In this document: positions 1 through 9,438 of the stretch, piece by piece
How positions within the stretch are numbered: position 1 is the stretch's first letter
Layout of the letters: the number at the start of each line of letters is the position of its first letter
Assembly (NCBI GenBank): GCA_009391835.1
Contig: QWJF01000005.1
Coordinates: forward strand, 1 to 64,000
Source of the DNA: Chloroflexota bacterium
GTDB lineage: Bacteria; Chloroflexota; Anaerolineae; Anaerolineales; UBA11579
Reading direction: 5' to 3'
DNA length: 64,000 nt
Notes under the pieces: generated by a model
What the model saw: the letters and a program-made list of their open reading frames with translations, nothing else
What the model was told of the DNA's origin: nothing
The model's database searches: none
Program-made: the position numbers and the translations under genes

Positions 1-880
<880 letters not shown>

Positions 881-939
881 TGCGGAGAACTCGATTCTCT
901 TCCTTCTTGCAATCATCTATTCAGTAACTAAATAAAAGT

Positions 940-996
940 CAAGATTGAGCTATAAGCCCAATCTTGCAAATTTCTACGGTGAGATGCCGTAGAAAT
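940..996 (+). other. Two hairpins in the 23S-5S spacer
   Basis: Two inverted repeats lie in the roughly 130-base spacer. The first pairs 940-950 with 956-966 (CAAGATTG core, one mismatch). The second pairs 970-979 (ATTTCTACGG) with 987-996 perfectly around a 7-base loop. Neither has a T tract, so they look more like rRNA processing stems than terminators. No tRNA was seen in the spacer. Confidence 0.5.
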
Positions 997-1013
997 TCCA
1001 CCGTGAAAACAGT

Positions 1014-1134
1014 CTCTTGGTGATTAGAGCGGCGAGGGTACACCCGGTCCCATCCCGAACCCGGAAGTTAAGCTCGCCAGCACCGATGGTACTTGGGGGG
1101 CAGCCCCCTGGGAGAGTAGGTCATTGCCAAGAGG
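1014..1134 (+). rRNA. rrf: 5S ribosomal RNA
   Basis: This is a complete 5S rRNA. The closing helix is formed by CTCTTGG at the 5' end and CCAAGAG at the 3' end. The conserved CCCATCCCGAACCCGGAAGTTAAG block of loops B/C lies at about 1050-1073. It follows the 23S gene on the same strand, as in a normal rrn operon. A short T run (1135-1140) right after the closing helix may help end transcription. Confidence 0.97.
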
Positions 1135-1174
1135 CTTTTTCTATTTAACAGCTAGGGAATGCTCTGAACTTGGA

Positions 1175-2169
1175 TCAATTCCAGGTCAGGGTCTTGCGTT
1201 GCTTCCAATAATAGTCTGGGGTTTCTGCTAAACGGCCCAAGCGATTAAGCTGCTCCTCGTTCAATTCGATCCCGACCGCACTTAAATTTGAAGTTAACTG
1301 CCCTGTTTGAGTGGCCCCGCTCAATACGAGATCGATCCAGGGCTGTAACAGGGCTGCTGCGATCGCAATCGCATCCATCTCTACACCTGCTTCTTTGGCA
1401 ATCTCCTTCAGAGCTCCGCTCCTTTCAATAAACTCGTTTTCTTGGTTGCGTTGAGTCAGCCGCCCGTTTGCCAGCACTTCTTTCGCAATCACCCCCATTC
1501 CTGATCGGTGAGCCTCGCTCAATGCAGTGCCCACCGAGGGCTCCAGCAGGTTCCAGGTAGCCTGAACCGTGTCAAAAAGCGGCTGCCCGCCCTGTTCGAT
1601 CGTCTACGCCTTCTTGAGGGTCTTGGCTTGTTGATCCCCACTCAAGCTCAACCCAATCATCAATCCACCCGATTTCAATTCGGCCAGCGCCTCTAGCACT
1701 TCCATATTCTCCAGCACGCCGCTATCCAACGTGGCGGAATGTACCTGGTAGAGCTGGAGATACTCGCCCAGCAATCTACGGCTTTCTTCTAGTTGCCGCA
1801 GCAACTCCGAAAGCGAATGTGCCTTGATTTCATGCTGCGCGGCGTTAACCTGCCAATTCGCCGTGTAGGTGTAGCCCCATTTTGAACCGATGGTGATTTC
1901 ATCGGCACTTATGCTCCGCTTTTGCAGCCAACTGCTTAGGAAGGCTTCGGACTGGCCATAGGAGCGGGCGCGTCATAATAGCGGATGCCGGCTTCCCAGG
2001 CAGCATCCAAAACGTGATGCGCCCTTAATTCCAACGCTTCTACCGATTTATCCGCGCCTAGATCCTGGTCATGCCCCAGATTGATGTAGCCGGGGCGGCC
2101 GAGAGCAGCCAGCCCGAGGCCAATACGGCTGACCGAAAGACCCGTGCGCCCCAAAACTCTGATTTCCAT
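1175..2169 (-). pseudogene. Aldo/keto reductase, disrupted by a frameshift and an in-frame TAG
   Basis: Joined across its breaks this reads as one aldo/keto reductase of about 331 residues, close to the usual length. The N-terminus (MEIRVLGRTGLSVSRIGLG) starts at 2169. At about 1966-1972 the frame breaks inside the YYDA-ARSYG motif: one base is missing, and the downstream frame then gives RSYGQSEAFL, IGSKWGYTY and the catalytic His of LYQVHSAT. A second break is an in-frame TAG at 1604-1606, after which the same frame continues with FDTVQATWNLLEPSVG and the C-terminus. The family's Asp, Tyr, Lys and His are all present in the pieces, so the decay is recent. It is divergent from comEC. A sequencing or assembly error is possible but would need two separate events. 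Confidence 0.85.
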
Positions 2170-2195
2170 TGGGCTATTCTAATGGCAGCCCGTTT

Positions 2196-2201
2196 TATAA
2201 T
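2196..2201 (+). promoter_or_regulatory. -10 box of comEC (short-leader promoter)
   Basis: A perfect TATAAT ends 8 nt before the comEC ATG at 2210, so transcription should start at or within a base or two of the start codon. No convincing -35 was seen. Confidence 0.6.
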
Positions 2202-2209
2202 CGGTAGCT

Positions 2210-4594
2210 ATGGATACTTCGCCTCTGCGCACTGCTTTGCTGCGACTCAATCCCTTACTGTGGATGTCTCTGGCTTTCCTCTCCGGCGACGCGATCGCTT
2301 TTGCGTTTGCTCTGTCGTGGATTGCATGGCTCCTACTGGCCGTGCTTTCCTTTATGGTTTGGTTGCGTTTCTATCGCCTGCCTCGTTTTCAGTCGCTATA
2401 CAACCTGCCTCTTATCCTTGTTTTAACGTTGGCTGCCTGTGCGTTTTTCCTCGGCGGGCTCCGATATGGAAGCAGCCAACGGCCGCTCGGCGTGCAGGAT
2501 TTGGCATTCTTCAACGATTCCAACAGTCAGGTTGAGATCGTTGGCGTCGTTACAAAGCCGCCAATAAAACGCGATACCTACATTGAGCTACGTCTTCGGG
2601 TTAACCAGCTCGAGTTAGTTTCTTCCGGCCAGCATCAGAACGTAGTTGGCCAGGTGCTTGCCCGAGTCTCCGAAGATAAGGGCTGGCGCTATGGCGATCA
2701 GGTATTGCTCAGCGGCCACTTGGAAACGCCGCCAGAGTTTGAGGATTTTTCGTACCGTGCTTACCTTGAGCGTCAGGGAATTGCCAGCCTGATGCCTTTT
2801 GCGCGCGCAGTTCGCCTTGAAACTGGCAAAGGCAATCCCCTGCTGGCCGCGCTGTATGCCTTACATGATCAGAGCCTGAGCCACATTTATCGGTTGTATC
2901 CGGATCCCGAGGCCTCATTACTCGCGGGCATTCTTCTCGGCGATGAGAGTGGCCTGAGTGATGCATTGAAACAAGATTTCAACAATACGGGTGCCCGACA
3001 CGTCATTGCCATTTCAGGATTTAACATCACGATCATAGCGGGCTTGCTCCTGAGCCTTTTTCGCCGCACTTGGGGTGCCACGCGTGGCACATGGATAGCT
3101 GTGGTTGGTATCTCCCTGTACACGCTCTTGGTCGGCGCAGATGCAGCAGTGGTTCGCGCTGCAATTATGGGCACCCTAACCTTGCTCGCACGTCAGGTTG
3201 GGCGTCGCCAGCATGCGCTGAACACCCTGAGTTTTACCGCCGCCGTGATGGCCTTGCTAAATCCACTCATTCTCTGGGATGTTGGTTTCCAGCTTTCCTT
3301 TGCGGCTACCCTCGGCATTCTCTTGTATGCAGAGCCATTGAACCAATGGGCAGCGCGCCAGCTAGCTAAACGTTTTGCTCAAGAAACTGCAGCCCGCCTC
3401 GCAGGTCCGCTTGGCGAATTTGTACTCATAACCATAGCGGCTCAAATCACTACGCTCCCCCTTCTTCTCTATCATTTTCAGCGCTTCTCTTTTCTTTCCT
3501 TGCCAGTCAATATCCTTATCCTCCCCGTGCAGCCGGCAATAATGGTTTTGGGCGGTCTCTCAATCCTGGTTGCCTTCATTCTTTTCCCATTTGGACAAGT
3601 ACTTGCTTATGCGGCCTGGCCCTTTGCCGCATTCACCATTCGGATCGTTGAAGTATTCGCCCATCCATCTTGGTCAAGTCTTGCTCTGCCTCCGTATTCT
3701 CTCGTTGGTGTTGTGCTTGCCTACATATTGATTGCCTACCTTACGCTTCGCCCACCCGCGATCAAGTTTAATCTTCGAAACGTCCAACCGGTTGCTGTAG
3801 CGAGTGGTCTGCTAATCCTCAATCTTTGGCTGTGGGCTTTCGTTCTCGCTTCTCCAAATGGCCGCCTGCAGCTAACTCTGTTGGATGTGGGCAACGGAGA
3901 AGCTTTGCTGGTTCGCACCCCAACCGGTAGAAATGTCCTGATTAATGGCGGCCAAAGCGAAATCCGTCTTGCGGAGGAAATGGGTCGTTCATTGCTTCCC
4001 AACAACCGCTCGTTGGATTGGTTGCTTGTAGCTGGAGTGGACAAAGATCAAATTGCCGCGCTTCCAGCCTCACTGGAACGCCTTTCTCCCGGCCATATCG
4101 CCTGGTTTGGCTCGCTCAACGCCAATTATGATGCCCGCCAATTACGAGCCGTGGCGGCCGATTCGAATCTGCAAATAGAGATTCCCAATCAGGGGGCAGT
4201 GTTCGATCTGGGCGGGGATGCTTCGTTGCGCGTGCTGTCGGTCAACGAAGCAGGTACCGTCCTTCTCTTGCAGATGAACAATTTTCTCGCTCTGCTCCCT
4301 CTTGGCCATGAGCCGGCCTCTTTGCAAGATTTGGATTGGGGTGAATTAGTAGGCCAGGTGGATGTTCTCCTACTGACGGGTGGCGGCGAGTCTGAATTAA
4401 ATCCAACGAGTTGGTTGGAAAACCTGGATCCCGCACTTGTGCTGCTTAGCGTGGACGCTGCCAACTCCAAGGGTTTGCCGGATGCCGAGGTGCTCAACGA
4501 TTTGCAGCCGCGAACCATTCTGCGCACCGACCAAAATGGCTGGATCCGCATCAGCACCGATGGCAAGCAAATGTGGATCGAAACGGCTCGTTAA
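2210..4594 (+). CDS. comEC: ComEC/Rec2-type DNA uptake channel with degenerate C-terminal nuclease domain
   Basis: This 794-residue polytopic membrane protein belongs to the ComEC/Rec2 family, which forms the inner-membrane channel for single-stranded DNA in natural transformation. The N-terminal membrane segments and soluble DUF4131-like region cover roughly residues 1-200. The Competence domain follows (the LLGDESGLSDALKQDF and HVIAISGFNIT signature near residues 240-275), with many membrane helices to about residue 545. The C-terminal part from about residue 553 has the LLDVGNGEALLV opening of the metallo-beta-lactamase domain. However, the metal-binding HxHxDH-type motif reads AGVDKDQ (about 606) and the later HHGS motif reads TGGGES. 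The start ATG is 8 nt after a TATAAT. comEA lies far away at 48298-48858. Family assignment is firm; loss of nuclease activity is inferred. Confidence 0.93.
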   Translation: MDTSPLRTALLRLNPLLWMSLAFLSGDAIAFAFALSWIAWLLLAVLSFMVWLRFYRLPRFQSLYNLPLILVLTLAACAFFLGGLRYGSSQRPLGVQDLAFFNDSNSQVEIVGVVTKPPIKRDTYIELRLRVNQLELVSSGQHQNVVGQVLARVSEDKGWRYGDQVLLSGHLETPPEFEDFSYRAYLERQGIASLMPFARAVRLETGKGNPLLAALYALHDQSLSHIYRLYPDPEASLLAGILLGDESGLSDALKQDFNNTGARHVIAISGFNITIIAGLLLSLFRRTWGATRGTWIAVVGISLYTLLVGADAAVVRAAIMGTLTLLARQVGRRQHALNTLSFTAAVMALLNPLILWDVGFQLSFAATLGILLYAEPLNQWAARQLAKRFAQETAARLAGPLGEFVLITIAAQITTLPLLLYHFQRFSFLSLPVNILILPVQPAIMVLGGLSILVAFILFPFGQVLAYAAWPFAAFTIRIVEVFAHPSWSSLALPPYSLVGVVLAYILIAYLTLRPPAIKFNLRNVQPVAVASGLLILNLWLWAFVLASPNGRLQLTLLDVGNGEALLVRTPTGRNVLINGGQSEIRLAEEMGRSLLPNNRSLDWLLVAGVDKDQIAALPASLERLSPGHIAWFGSLNANYDARQLRAVAADSNLQIEIPNQGAVFDLGGDASLRVLSVNEAGTVLLLQMNNFLALLPLGHEPASLQDLDWGELVGQVDVLLLTGGGESELNPTSWLENLDPALVLLSVDAANSKGLPDAEVLNDLQPRTILRTDQNGWIRISTDGKQMWIETAR

Positions 4595-4643
4595 CGTCAA
4601 GCGCCTCTCACCCCGCCCTAAAGCCGTGCTCATCTGGCTCAGC

Positions 4644-4649
4644 TATAAT
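4644..4649 (+). promoter_or_regulatory. -10 box of the DM13 gene
   Basis: TATAAT lies 10 nt before the ATG at 4660 and downstream of the comEC stop. It fixes the likely start and argues against the longer reading from 4573, which would overlap comEC. Confidence 0.55.
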
Positions 4650-4659
4650 TTGCCTCGTT

Positions 4660-5295
4660 ATGCAATTCAGTTCCCGCAATCCTTGGATGCGCATCGCCGC
4701 ACTGGCTACATTGCTCGTGGTGGGGGGAGTTGCCTGGTATTTAATTTCCCCACTTTTTATTGATATGCGCGTTAGCGAAGGCTTCCCAACCCTCGCCCAT
4801 ATGCCTACGAAAACTGCCGCGGCCCAAACCACGCAGGCTGCGGCCTCCGCGAATTTCGACCCAGCGCAAGCCACGGCTGAAATGCAACTTGCAATGGCCG
4901 CCGAACCCAGCCAAAGCAGCGATCCAATGCCTGCCGCGGCCGCGGATGGCATGAGCATCCTGGCTCGCGGAGAGTTTTACGCCGTAGCTCATGAGGGCCA
5001 GGGTCAAGCCACGCTTTACTTACTAGCTGATGGGCGCCGCATCCTGCGCTTCGAAAATTTCTCTGTTCTGAATGGCCCGGAATTGCACGTTTATCTGGCG
5101 CCTCAGGATCCGATTGCCGATAGCGTAGGCGTCGAGCTGGCCGGTGCCATTGATCTCGGTCCCCTCAAGGGCAACATTGGCGACCAGAACTATGAAATTG
5201 ATGCTGAGATCGACCTCAGCCTTTATCACTCAGTGGTAATCTGGTGCCAGCCTTTCCGCGTGCCGTTTAGCGCTGTATCACTTCAAACCCCCTAG
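4660..5295 (+). CDS. Membrane-anchored DM13-domain protein
   Basis: The protein has 211 residues from the ATG at 4660. It has one N-terminal membrane segment (about residues 9-30), then an Ala/Thr/Gln-rich linker, then a DM13 domain from about residue 105 to the end. DM13 features include GEFYAVAHEGQGQATLY, the NGPELHVYL core, the GNIGDQNYEI stretch and the closing VVIWCQPFRVPF. DM13 is a beta-rich domain, proposed to be redox-active, often extracellular; the single conserved Cys is in VIWC. The domain should face outside the cytoplasm. The reading frame continues upstream into comEC, but the -10 box at 4644 and the signal-like start favour 4660. Its substrate or partner is unknown. Confidence 0.8.
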   Translation: MQFSSRNPWMRIAALATLLVVGGVAWYLISPLFIDMRVSEGFPTLAHMPTKTAAAQTTQAAASANFDPAQATAEMQLAMAAEPSQSSDPMPAAAADGMSILARGEFYAVAHEGQGQATLYLLADGRRILRFENFSVLNGPELHVYLAPQDPIADSVGVELAGAIDLGPLKGNIGDQNYEIDAEIDLSLYHSVVIWCQPFRVPFSAVSLQTP

Positions 5296-5315
5296 ATAGC
5301 CCACACCCATAACGC

Positions 5316-6182
5316 ATGGCCGAGCCTGAATTCGCGTTCAACACCCACAATGGCCTGCGCCTGCATTTCGCTTCGGCAGGACCCCCTGAAGGTCAGCCAG
5401 TGATCTTGTTGCATGGCTTCCCGGAATACTGGTACGCGTGGCGCCACCAGATTCCGGCGTTGGCAGCCGCGGGTTACCGGGTGATCGCCCCCGACCAGCG
5501 CGGCTATAACCTCAGCGACAAACCTCAGTCAGTTACCGACTATGGAATTGAGAAGTTAGCCGCGGATATCCTCTCCCTGGCCGACCATTTGGAGTTGCAA
5601 ACATTTCACCTGGTGGGCCACGATTGGGGAGCCGCAGTTGCCTGGCAGCTTGCCATCAACCATCCTGAGCGGCTTCGCACGCTGAGCATCCTCAATGTGC
5701 CCCACCCGGCTGTCATGTCCCGCCATCTCCGCTCAGATATCCGCCAAATTTTCAAATCTTGGTATATCTTCTTTTTTTAAATTCCCTGGTTTCCTGCAAT
5801 GCTACTGAGGCTTGGGGATAGCGCCGGCCTCGTTAATTTGTTGCACCGTTCCGGACTCCCCAAAACTTTTTCTGACGAAGAAATTATCCAATATCGCAAC
5901 GCGTGGCGTCAGCCAGGAACTCACCGCGCGATGCTCAATTGGTACCGGGCTGCGTTCCGGCGTGCAGGTCGTTCAACCCCATACAATACGATCCATCTGC
6001 CCACCCAGATTATCTGGGGCGAACAGGATATGGCGCTAAGCCTGGCAATGGCCGAAGAAAGCCTTGCGTACTGCAAGGATGCTCAATTTTATCGCCTTCC
6101 CAACGCCACCCACTGGGTCCAGCACGATGAGGCTGAAAGGGTAAACGACCTGCTCCTCGCACACCTTCAAGAACCTGCTTAA
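5316..6182 (+). pseudogene. Alpha/beta hydrolase (epoxide hydrolase-like) with one in-frame TAA
   Basis: The frame from 5316 to 6182 encodes a complete 288-residue alpha/beta hydrolase of the soluble epoxide hydrolase group, except for a TAA at 5778-5780. Before the stop are the oxyanion motif HGFPEYWYAW and the nucleophile elbow GHDWGAAVAW (Asp nucleophile). After it, still in the same frame, are the cap region, the late Asp region (WGEQDMALS) and the catalytic His of NATHWVQHDE. The family usually reads FFFQIPW where this gene reads FFF-stop-IPW, so the mutation is most simply CAA to TAA. Both halves keep good protein sequence, so the loss is very recent, or the stop is read through, or it is a base-call error. 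The gene is convergent with uvrA. Confidence 0.85.
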
Positions 6183-6244
6183 ACCAAAAGCGGCCCATCC
6201 CAGAGCCGCCAATCAGAAATCGATGCGAACACACTTCTCCACTT

Positions 6245-9130
6245 TTAAACTTTCAACACGTCCTTTAGCACCTGCCCTGTGTAGCTTTTCTTAACCTGCG
6301 CTACCTCTTCCGGTGTGCCCTGCGCCACGATGCGCCCCCCGCGCCCGCCGCCCTCAGGCCCCAGGTCAATTACGTGGTCGGCAACTTTGATGATGTCCAT
6401 ATTGTGTTCGATGATCACTACCGTATTGCCGCCCTCAACCAAGCGCTGCATCACTTCAACCAACTTATGCACGTCGGCAGTGTGCAGCCCCACAGACGGT
6501 TCGTCCAGAACATAGATCGTTTGCCCGGTCGAGCGCTTGGAGAGTTCGCGCGCCAGCTTTACCCGCTGCGCTTCGCCGCCCGATAGGGTGGGGGCCGGCT
6601 GCCCGATACGGATATAGCCCAACCCCACATCGTTTAATGTCTCCAGCTTGTTCACCATCTGGGGAAAATTCTTGAATTCTTCTTTTGCCCGCTCGATGGG
6701 CAGGTCCAGTACGTCCGCGATTGTCATCTCCTTGTAGCGCACTTGCAAAGTCTCACGGTTAAAGCGCGCTCCGTGGCACACCTCGCATGGCACGTAAACA
6801 TCCGGTAGGAATTGCATCTCGATCTTCACCTGGCCCTGCCCCTGGCAGGCCTCGCAGCGCCCGCCGCGCACATTAAAGGAGAAGCGGCCCGGCTTATAAC
6901 CCCGCACCTTGCTCTCTGGCAGCTCAGCAAACAGCGCCCGGATTTGGTCGAACAGCCCGGTATAAGTACCCGGATTGGAGCGCGGTGTGCGCCCGATCGG
7001 CGATTGGTCAATGTTAATGATCTTGTCTAGGTGCTCGAGCCCCAGCACTTCGTCGTGCGCGCCCGGAATAGTGCGCGCTCCGTTGAGGTGCCTTGCCAGC
7101 GATTTGTAAAGAATTTCGTTCATCAAGCTTGATTTTCCGGAACCGGATACACCGGTGATGCATATCAACCTTCCCAGTGGGAACTCAACATTCAGGTTTT
7201 TGAGATTGTTTTCGCGCGCCCCGTTAACTATGAGTGCATGTCCGTTGCCCTCACGCCGCTCCTTTGGAACCGGAATTTTCTTGCGTCCTGAAAGATATGC
7301 CCCAGTCAACGATTGCTTGCTCGCCAGAATCTCCTCCACTGTGCCCTCAGCGACAACCTTGCCGCCGTGTTCGCCCGCGCCCGGACCTAGATCCACAATC
7401 CAATCCGCCTTGCGAATGGTTTCCTCGTCGTGTTCCACCACTATCACCGTATTGCCCAGATCGCGCATGCCGATCAACGTTTTGAGCAGCCGTTCATTAT
7501 CCCGGGCATGCAGCCCGATTGAGGGTTCGTCCAACACATAGAGCACGCCCATGAGCCGCGAACCGATTTGAGTTGCCAGCCGGATTCGTTGCGCCTCGCC
7601 GCCTGAAAGCGTGCCTGCAGTACGGTTCAGCGTCAAATAATCCAGCCCAACATCCACCATGAATCCCAGCCGTTCGCTAAGCTCCTTGAGTATTCGCTTG
7701 GCAATTAACTGGCCGCGCTTACTCAGTGGCGAATTTTTCCCACTCAGCGCTTTGGCCCATTTCAACGTATCAATAACCGGCCAACTGGTTACATTAAGAA
7801 TGTTATCTTTCTCTATTGTCACGCCCAGCGCTTCGGGTCGCAATCTCGCCCCGTTGCAAGCCGGGCAGGCCCGGTCGTTCATGTATTCCATAATCCGGCT
7901 GCGCATATATTCCGAGTTGGTCTCACGGAAGCGTCGCTCGAGATTCGGGATTACGCCCTCAAAATTTGTGTGGAAGGTCGAAACGCGCCCGCTCTTTCGC
8001 TTATAACGGACGGCCACCTCTTGACCGTTGGTGCCGTTCAAGATCACGTCCAGTTGCTTCTCGTTGAGCGCGTTCACCGGTTTTTCGAGGTCAATCTTGT
8101 ATTCCTCGGCTGCCCCCTCCAGGGTCGACCAGTAGTAGCCGCCTTCTTCGCGCGGTCCGCCCCATTCGGAAACGGATATTGCCCCGTCAATCAGAGCCAC
8201 GCTCTTGTCCGGGATGAGCAAGTCGGGGTCAATCTCCAGTTTCGTGCCGATGCCCTGACATTCTGGGCAGGCTCCATGCGGCGTATTGAACGAGAAGGTG
8301 CGCGGCTCAATTTCCGGCAGCACACTACCGTGCTCCGGGCAGGATAGGCTCTCCGAGAACATCAAATCTTCGGGGGGTTCGCTGGACAAATTATGCAAAA
8401 TCATGGTGCCCTGCCCGAAGCGCAACGCAGTCTCCACCGAGTCGGTCAACCGCGAGCGCGCTGCCTCAGCCTCTTCCTTGTCCTCTGGATGCCGGATTAC
8501 AAGCCGGTCCACCACCGCTTCGATGTCATGGTTTTTGTAGCGATCAAGGTCAACCTTGTCTTCATCAAGGTTAATCAACTCCCCATTGACCCGTGCACGC
8601 ACGAAACCCGATTTGGCAATTTCTTCCAGCACGGCGCTGTGGTTGCCCTTGCGGCCCCGAATCACCGGGGCCAGGATTAGCGCGCGGCTATCCTCTGGTA
8701 GTTTTTCCACAGCCTCAACGATTTCTTGTGCCGATTGGCGCGCCACTTCTCTTCCGCAAATCGGGCAATGCGGCGTGCCAACGCGTGCAAACAGCAGCCT
8801 CAAATAGTCGTAAACCTCAGTTACTGTACCTACAGTTGAGCGCGGGTTATGCGAAGAGCCTTTTTGGTCAATCGAAACTGCCGGGGAAAGCCCCTCAATG
8901 TACTCAACGTCCGGTTTATCCATTTGACCCAGGAATTGCCGTGCGTAAGCCGAGAGTGATTCCACGTATCGGCGTTGACCCTCGGCGAAGATAGTATCGA
9001 AGGCCAGCGACGATTTTCCCGAGCCCGAGAGCCCGGTGATCACCACGAACTTGTCGCGTGGGATATCCACAGACAGATTTTTCAGGTTGTGTTCGTTGGC
9101 CCCCACTACCCGGATGACATTTTCAGACAT
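6245..9130 (-). CDS. uvrA: UvrA, excinuclease ABC subunit A
   Basis: This is full-length UvrA (961 residues), the ATP-dependent damage sensor that loads UvrB in nucleotide excision repair. Both ABC ATPase halves are present: the first Walker A is [14 protein letters not shown] near residue 33 and the second is [14 protein letters not shown] in the C-terminal half. Each half has a LSGGEAQR signature and an ExD Walker B (VLDEPS). Zinc-binding cysteines are visible as CPICG near residue 120, CPEHG...CPECQG near 263-290, and CEACQG...CEVCHG near 757-783. The ATG at 9130 gives the normal N-terminus. A palindrome resembling a Gram-positive LexA box lies 32 bp upstream (9162-9177), fitting SOS control. 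It is alone on its strand; uvrB and uvrC are not in the window. Confidence 0.98.
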   Translation of the reverse strand: MSENVIRVVGANEHNLKNLSVDIPRDKFVVITGLSGSGKSSLAFDTIFAEGQRRYVESLSAYARQFLGQMDKPDVEYIEGLSPAVSIDQKGSSHNPRSTVGTVTEVYDYLRLLFARVGTPHCPICGREVARQSAQEIVEAVEKLPEDSRALILAPVIRGRKGNHSAVLEEIAKSGFVRARVNGELINLDEDKVDLDRYKNHDIEAVVDRLVIRHPEDKEEAEAARSRLTDSVETALRFGQGTMILHNLSSEPPEDLMFSESLSCPEHGSVLPEIEPRTFSFNTPHGACPECQGIGTKLEIDPDLLIPDKSVALIDGAISVSEWGGPREEGGYYWSTLEGAAEEYKIDLEKPVNALNEKQLDVILNGTNGQEVAVRYKRKSGRVSTFHTNFEGVIPNLERRFRETNSEYMRSRIMEYMNDRACPACNGARLRPEALGVTIEKDNILNVTSWPVIDTLKWAKALSGKNSPLSKRGQLIAKRILKELSERLGFMVDVGLDYLTLNRTAGTLSGGEAQRIRLATQIGSRLMGVLYVLDEPSIGLHARDNERLLKTLIGMRDLGNTVIVVEHDEETIRKADWIVDLGPGAGEHGGKVVAEGTVEEILASKQSLTGAYLSGRKKIPVPKERREGNGHALIVNGARENNLKNLNVEFPLGRLICITGVSGSGKSSLMNEILYKSLARHLNGARTIPGAHDEVLGLEHLDKIINIDQSPIGRTPRSNPGTYTGLFDQIRALFAELPESKVRGYKPGRFSFNVRGGRCEACQGQGQVKIEMQFLPDVYVPCEVCHGARFNRETLQVRYKEMTIADVLDLPIERAKEEFKNFPQMVNKLETLNDVGLGYIRIGQPAPTLSGGEAQRVKLARELSKRSTGQTIYVLDEPSVGLHTADVHKLVEVMQRLVEGGNTVVIIEHNMDIIKVADHVIDLGPEGGGRGGRIVAQGTPEEVAQVKKSYTGQVLKDVLKV

Positions 9131-9161
9131 TTAACCCTCGGGCCTCAACATCGGCCCATTC

Positions 9162-9177
9162 TAGCACATATGTTTTA
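9162..9177 (-). promoter_or_regulatory. LexA-like palindrome upstream of uvrA
   Basis: The top strand reads TAGCACATATGTTTTA. It matches TAGAAC-N4-GTTCTA at 10 of 12 arm positions, that is, an extended form of the GAAC-N4-GTTC LexA box of Gram-positive bacteria. It overlaps a candidate minus-strand -10 (TAGAAT, 9163-9158) and is 32 bp from the uvrA ATG. A related site sits in the promoter of the polymerase cassette at 23773-23788. LexA itself is not in the window, so the binding protein is inferred. Confidence 0.5.
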
Positions 9178-9329
9178 CTGAATATAGCAAAATTCAAGCG
9201 TATTGGAGCGGAATTTGCCAAACGTTAATTATACCAACCTGGAAATAGACCCTTTTTTATGCTGAAAAGCTTGTTCCTGAGCAAAAAGTGAACAAACTTC
9301 ATGGATTTCCCCTTTTTCTACCGATACTG

Positions 9330-9335
9330 TATAAT
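9330..9335 (+). promoter_or_regulatory. -10 box of otsA
   Basis: A perfect TATAAT gives a predicted leader of about 100 nt before otsA, unusually long for this window. The leader contains the hairpin described at 9379-9418. The rest of the 308-bp uvrA-otsA gap holds the LexA-like box and a second TATAAT on the minus strand (9233-9228). Confidence 0.5.
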
Positions 9336-9378
9336 GAATCAGCAAAGAAGTCGTTAGGAAACACGCAATGCAAAACTG

Positions 9379-9418
9379 CCGCTTTCAGGGTTTGTTACGA
9401 CCGGAAGCGGTATTTTTT
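9379..9418 (+). terminator. Possible attenuator hairpin in the otsA leader
   Basis: CCGCTTTC (9379-9386) can pair with GGAAGCGG (9403-9410), with one G-U wobble, followed by TATTTTTT (9411-9418). It sits between the otsA -10 box and its Shine-Dalgarno, so it would stop transcription before the gene unless relieved. The stem is short and the loop is 16 nt, so it may be weak. Confidence 0.4.
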
Positions 9419-9438
9419 AACAAGTAGGCGGAGAATAG

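Noticed and set aside
6188-6215. Hairpin after uvrA (GCGGC/GCCGC then TTTT) as a terminator
   Set aside because: Only a 5-bp stem with a large loop; too weak to call.
9271-9295. TTGTTC / GAACAA inverted repeat as another LexA box
   Set aside because: The arms are 13 nt apart, not 4 as in the two better sites, and they lie in the otsA direction without a matching promoter element.
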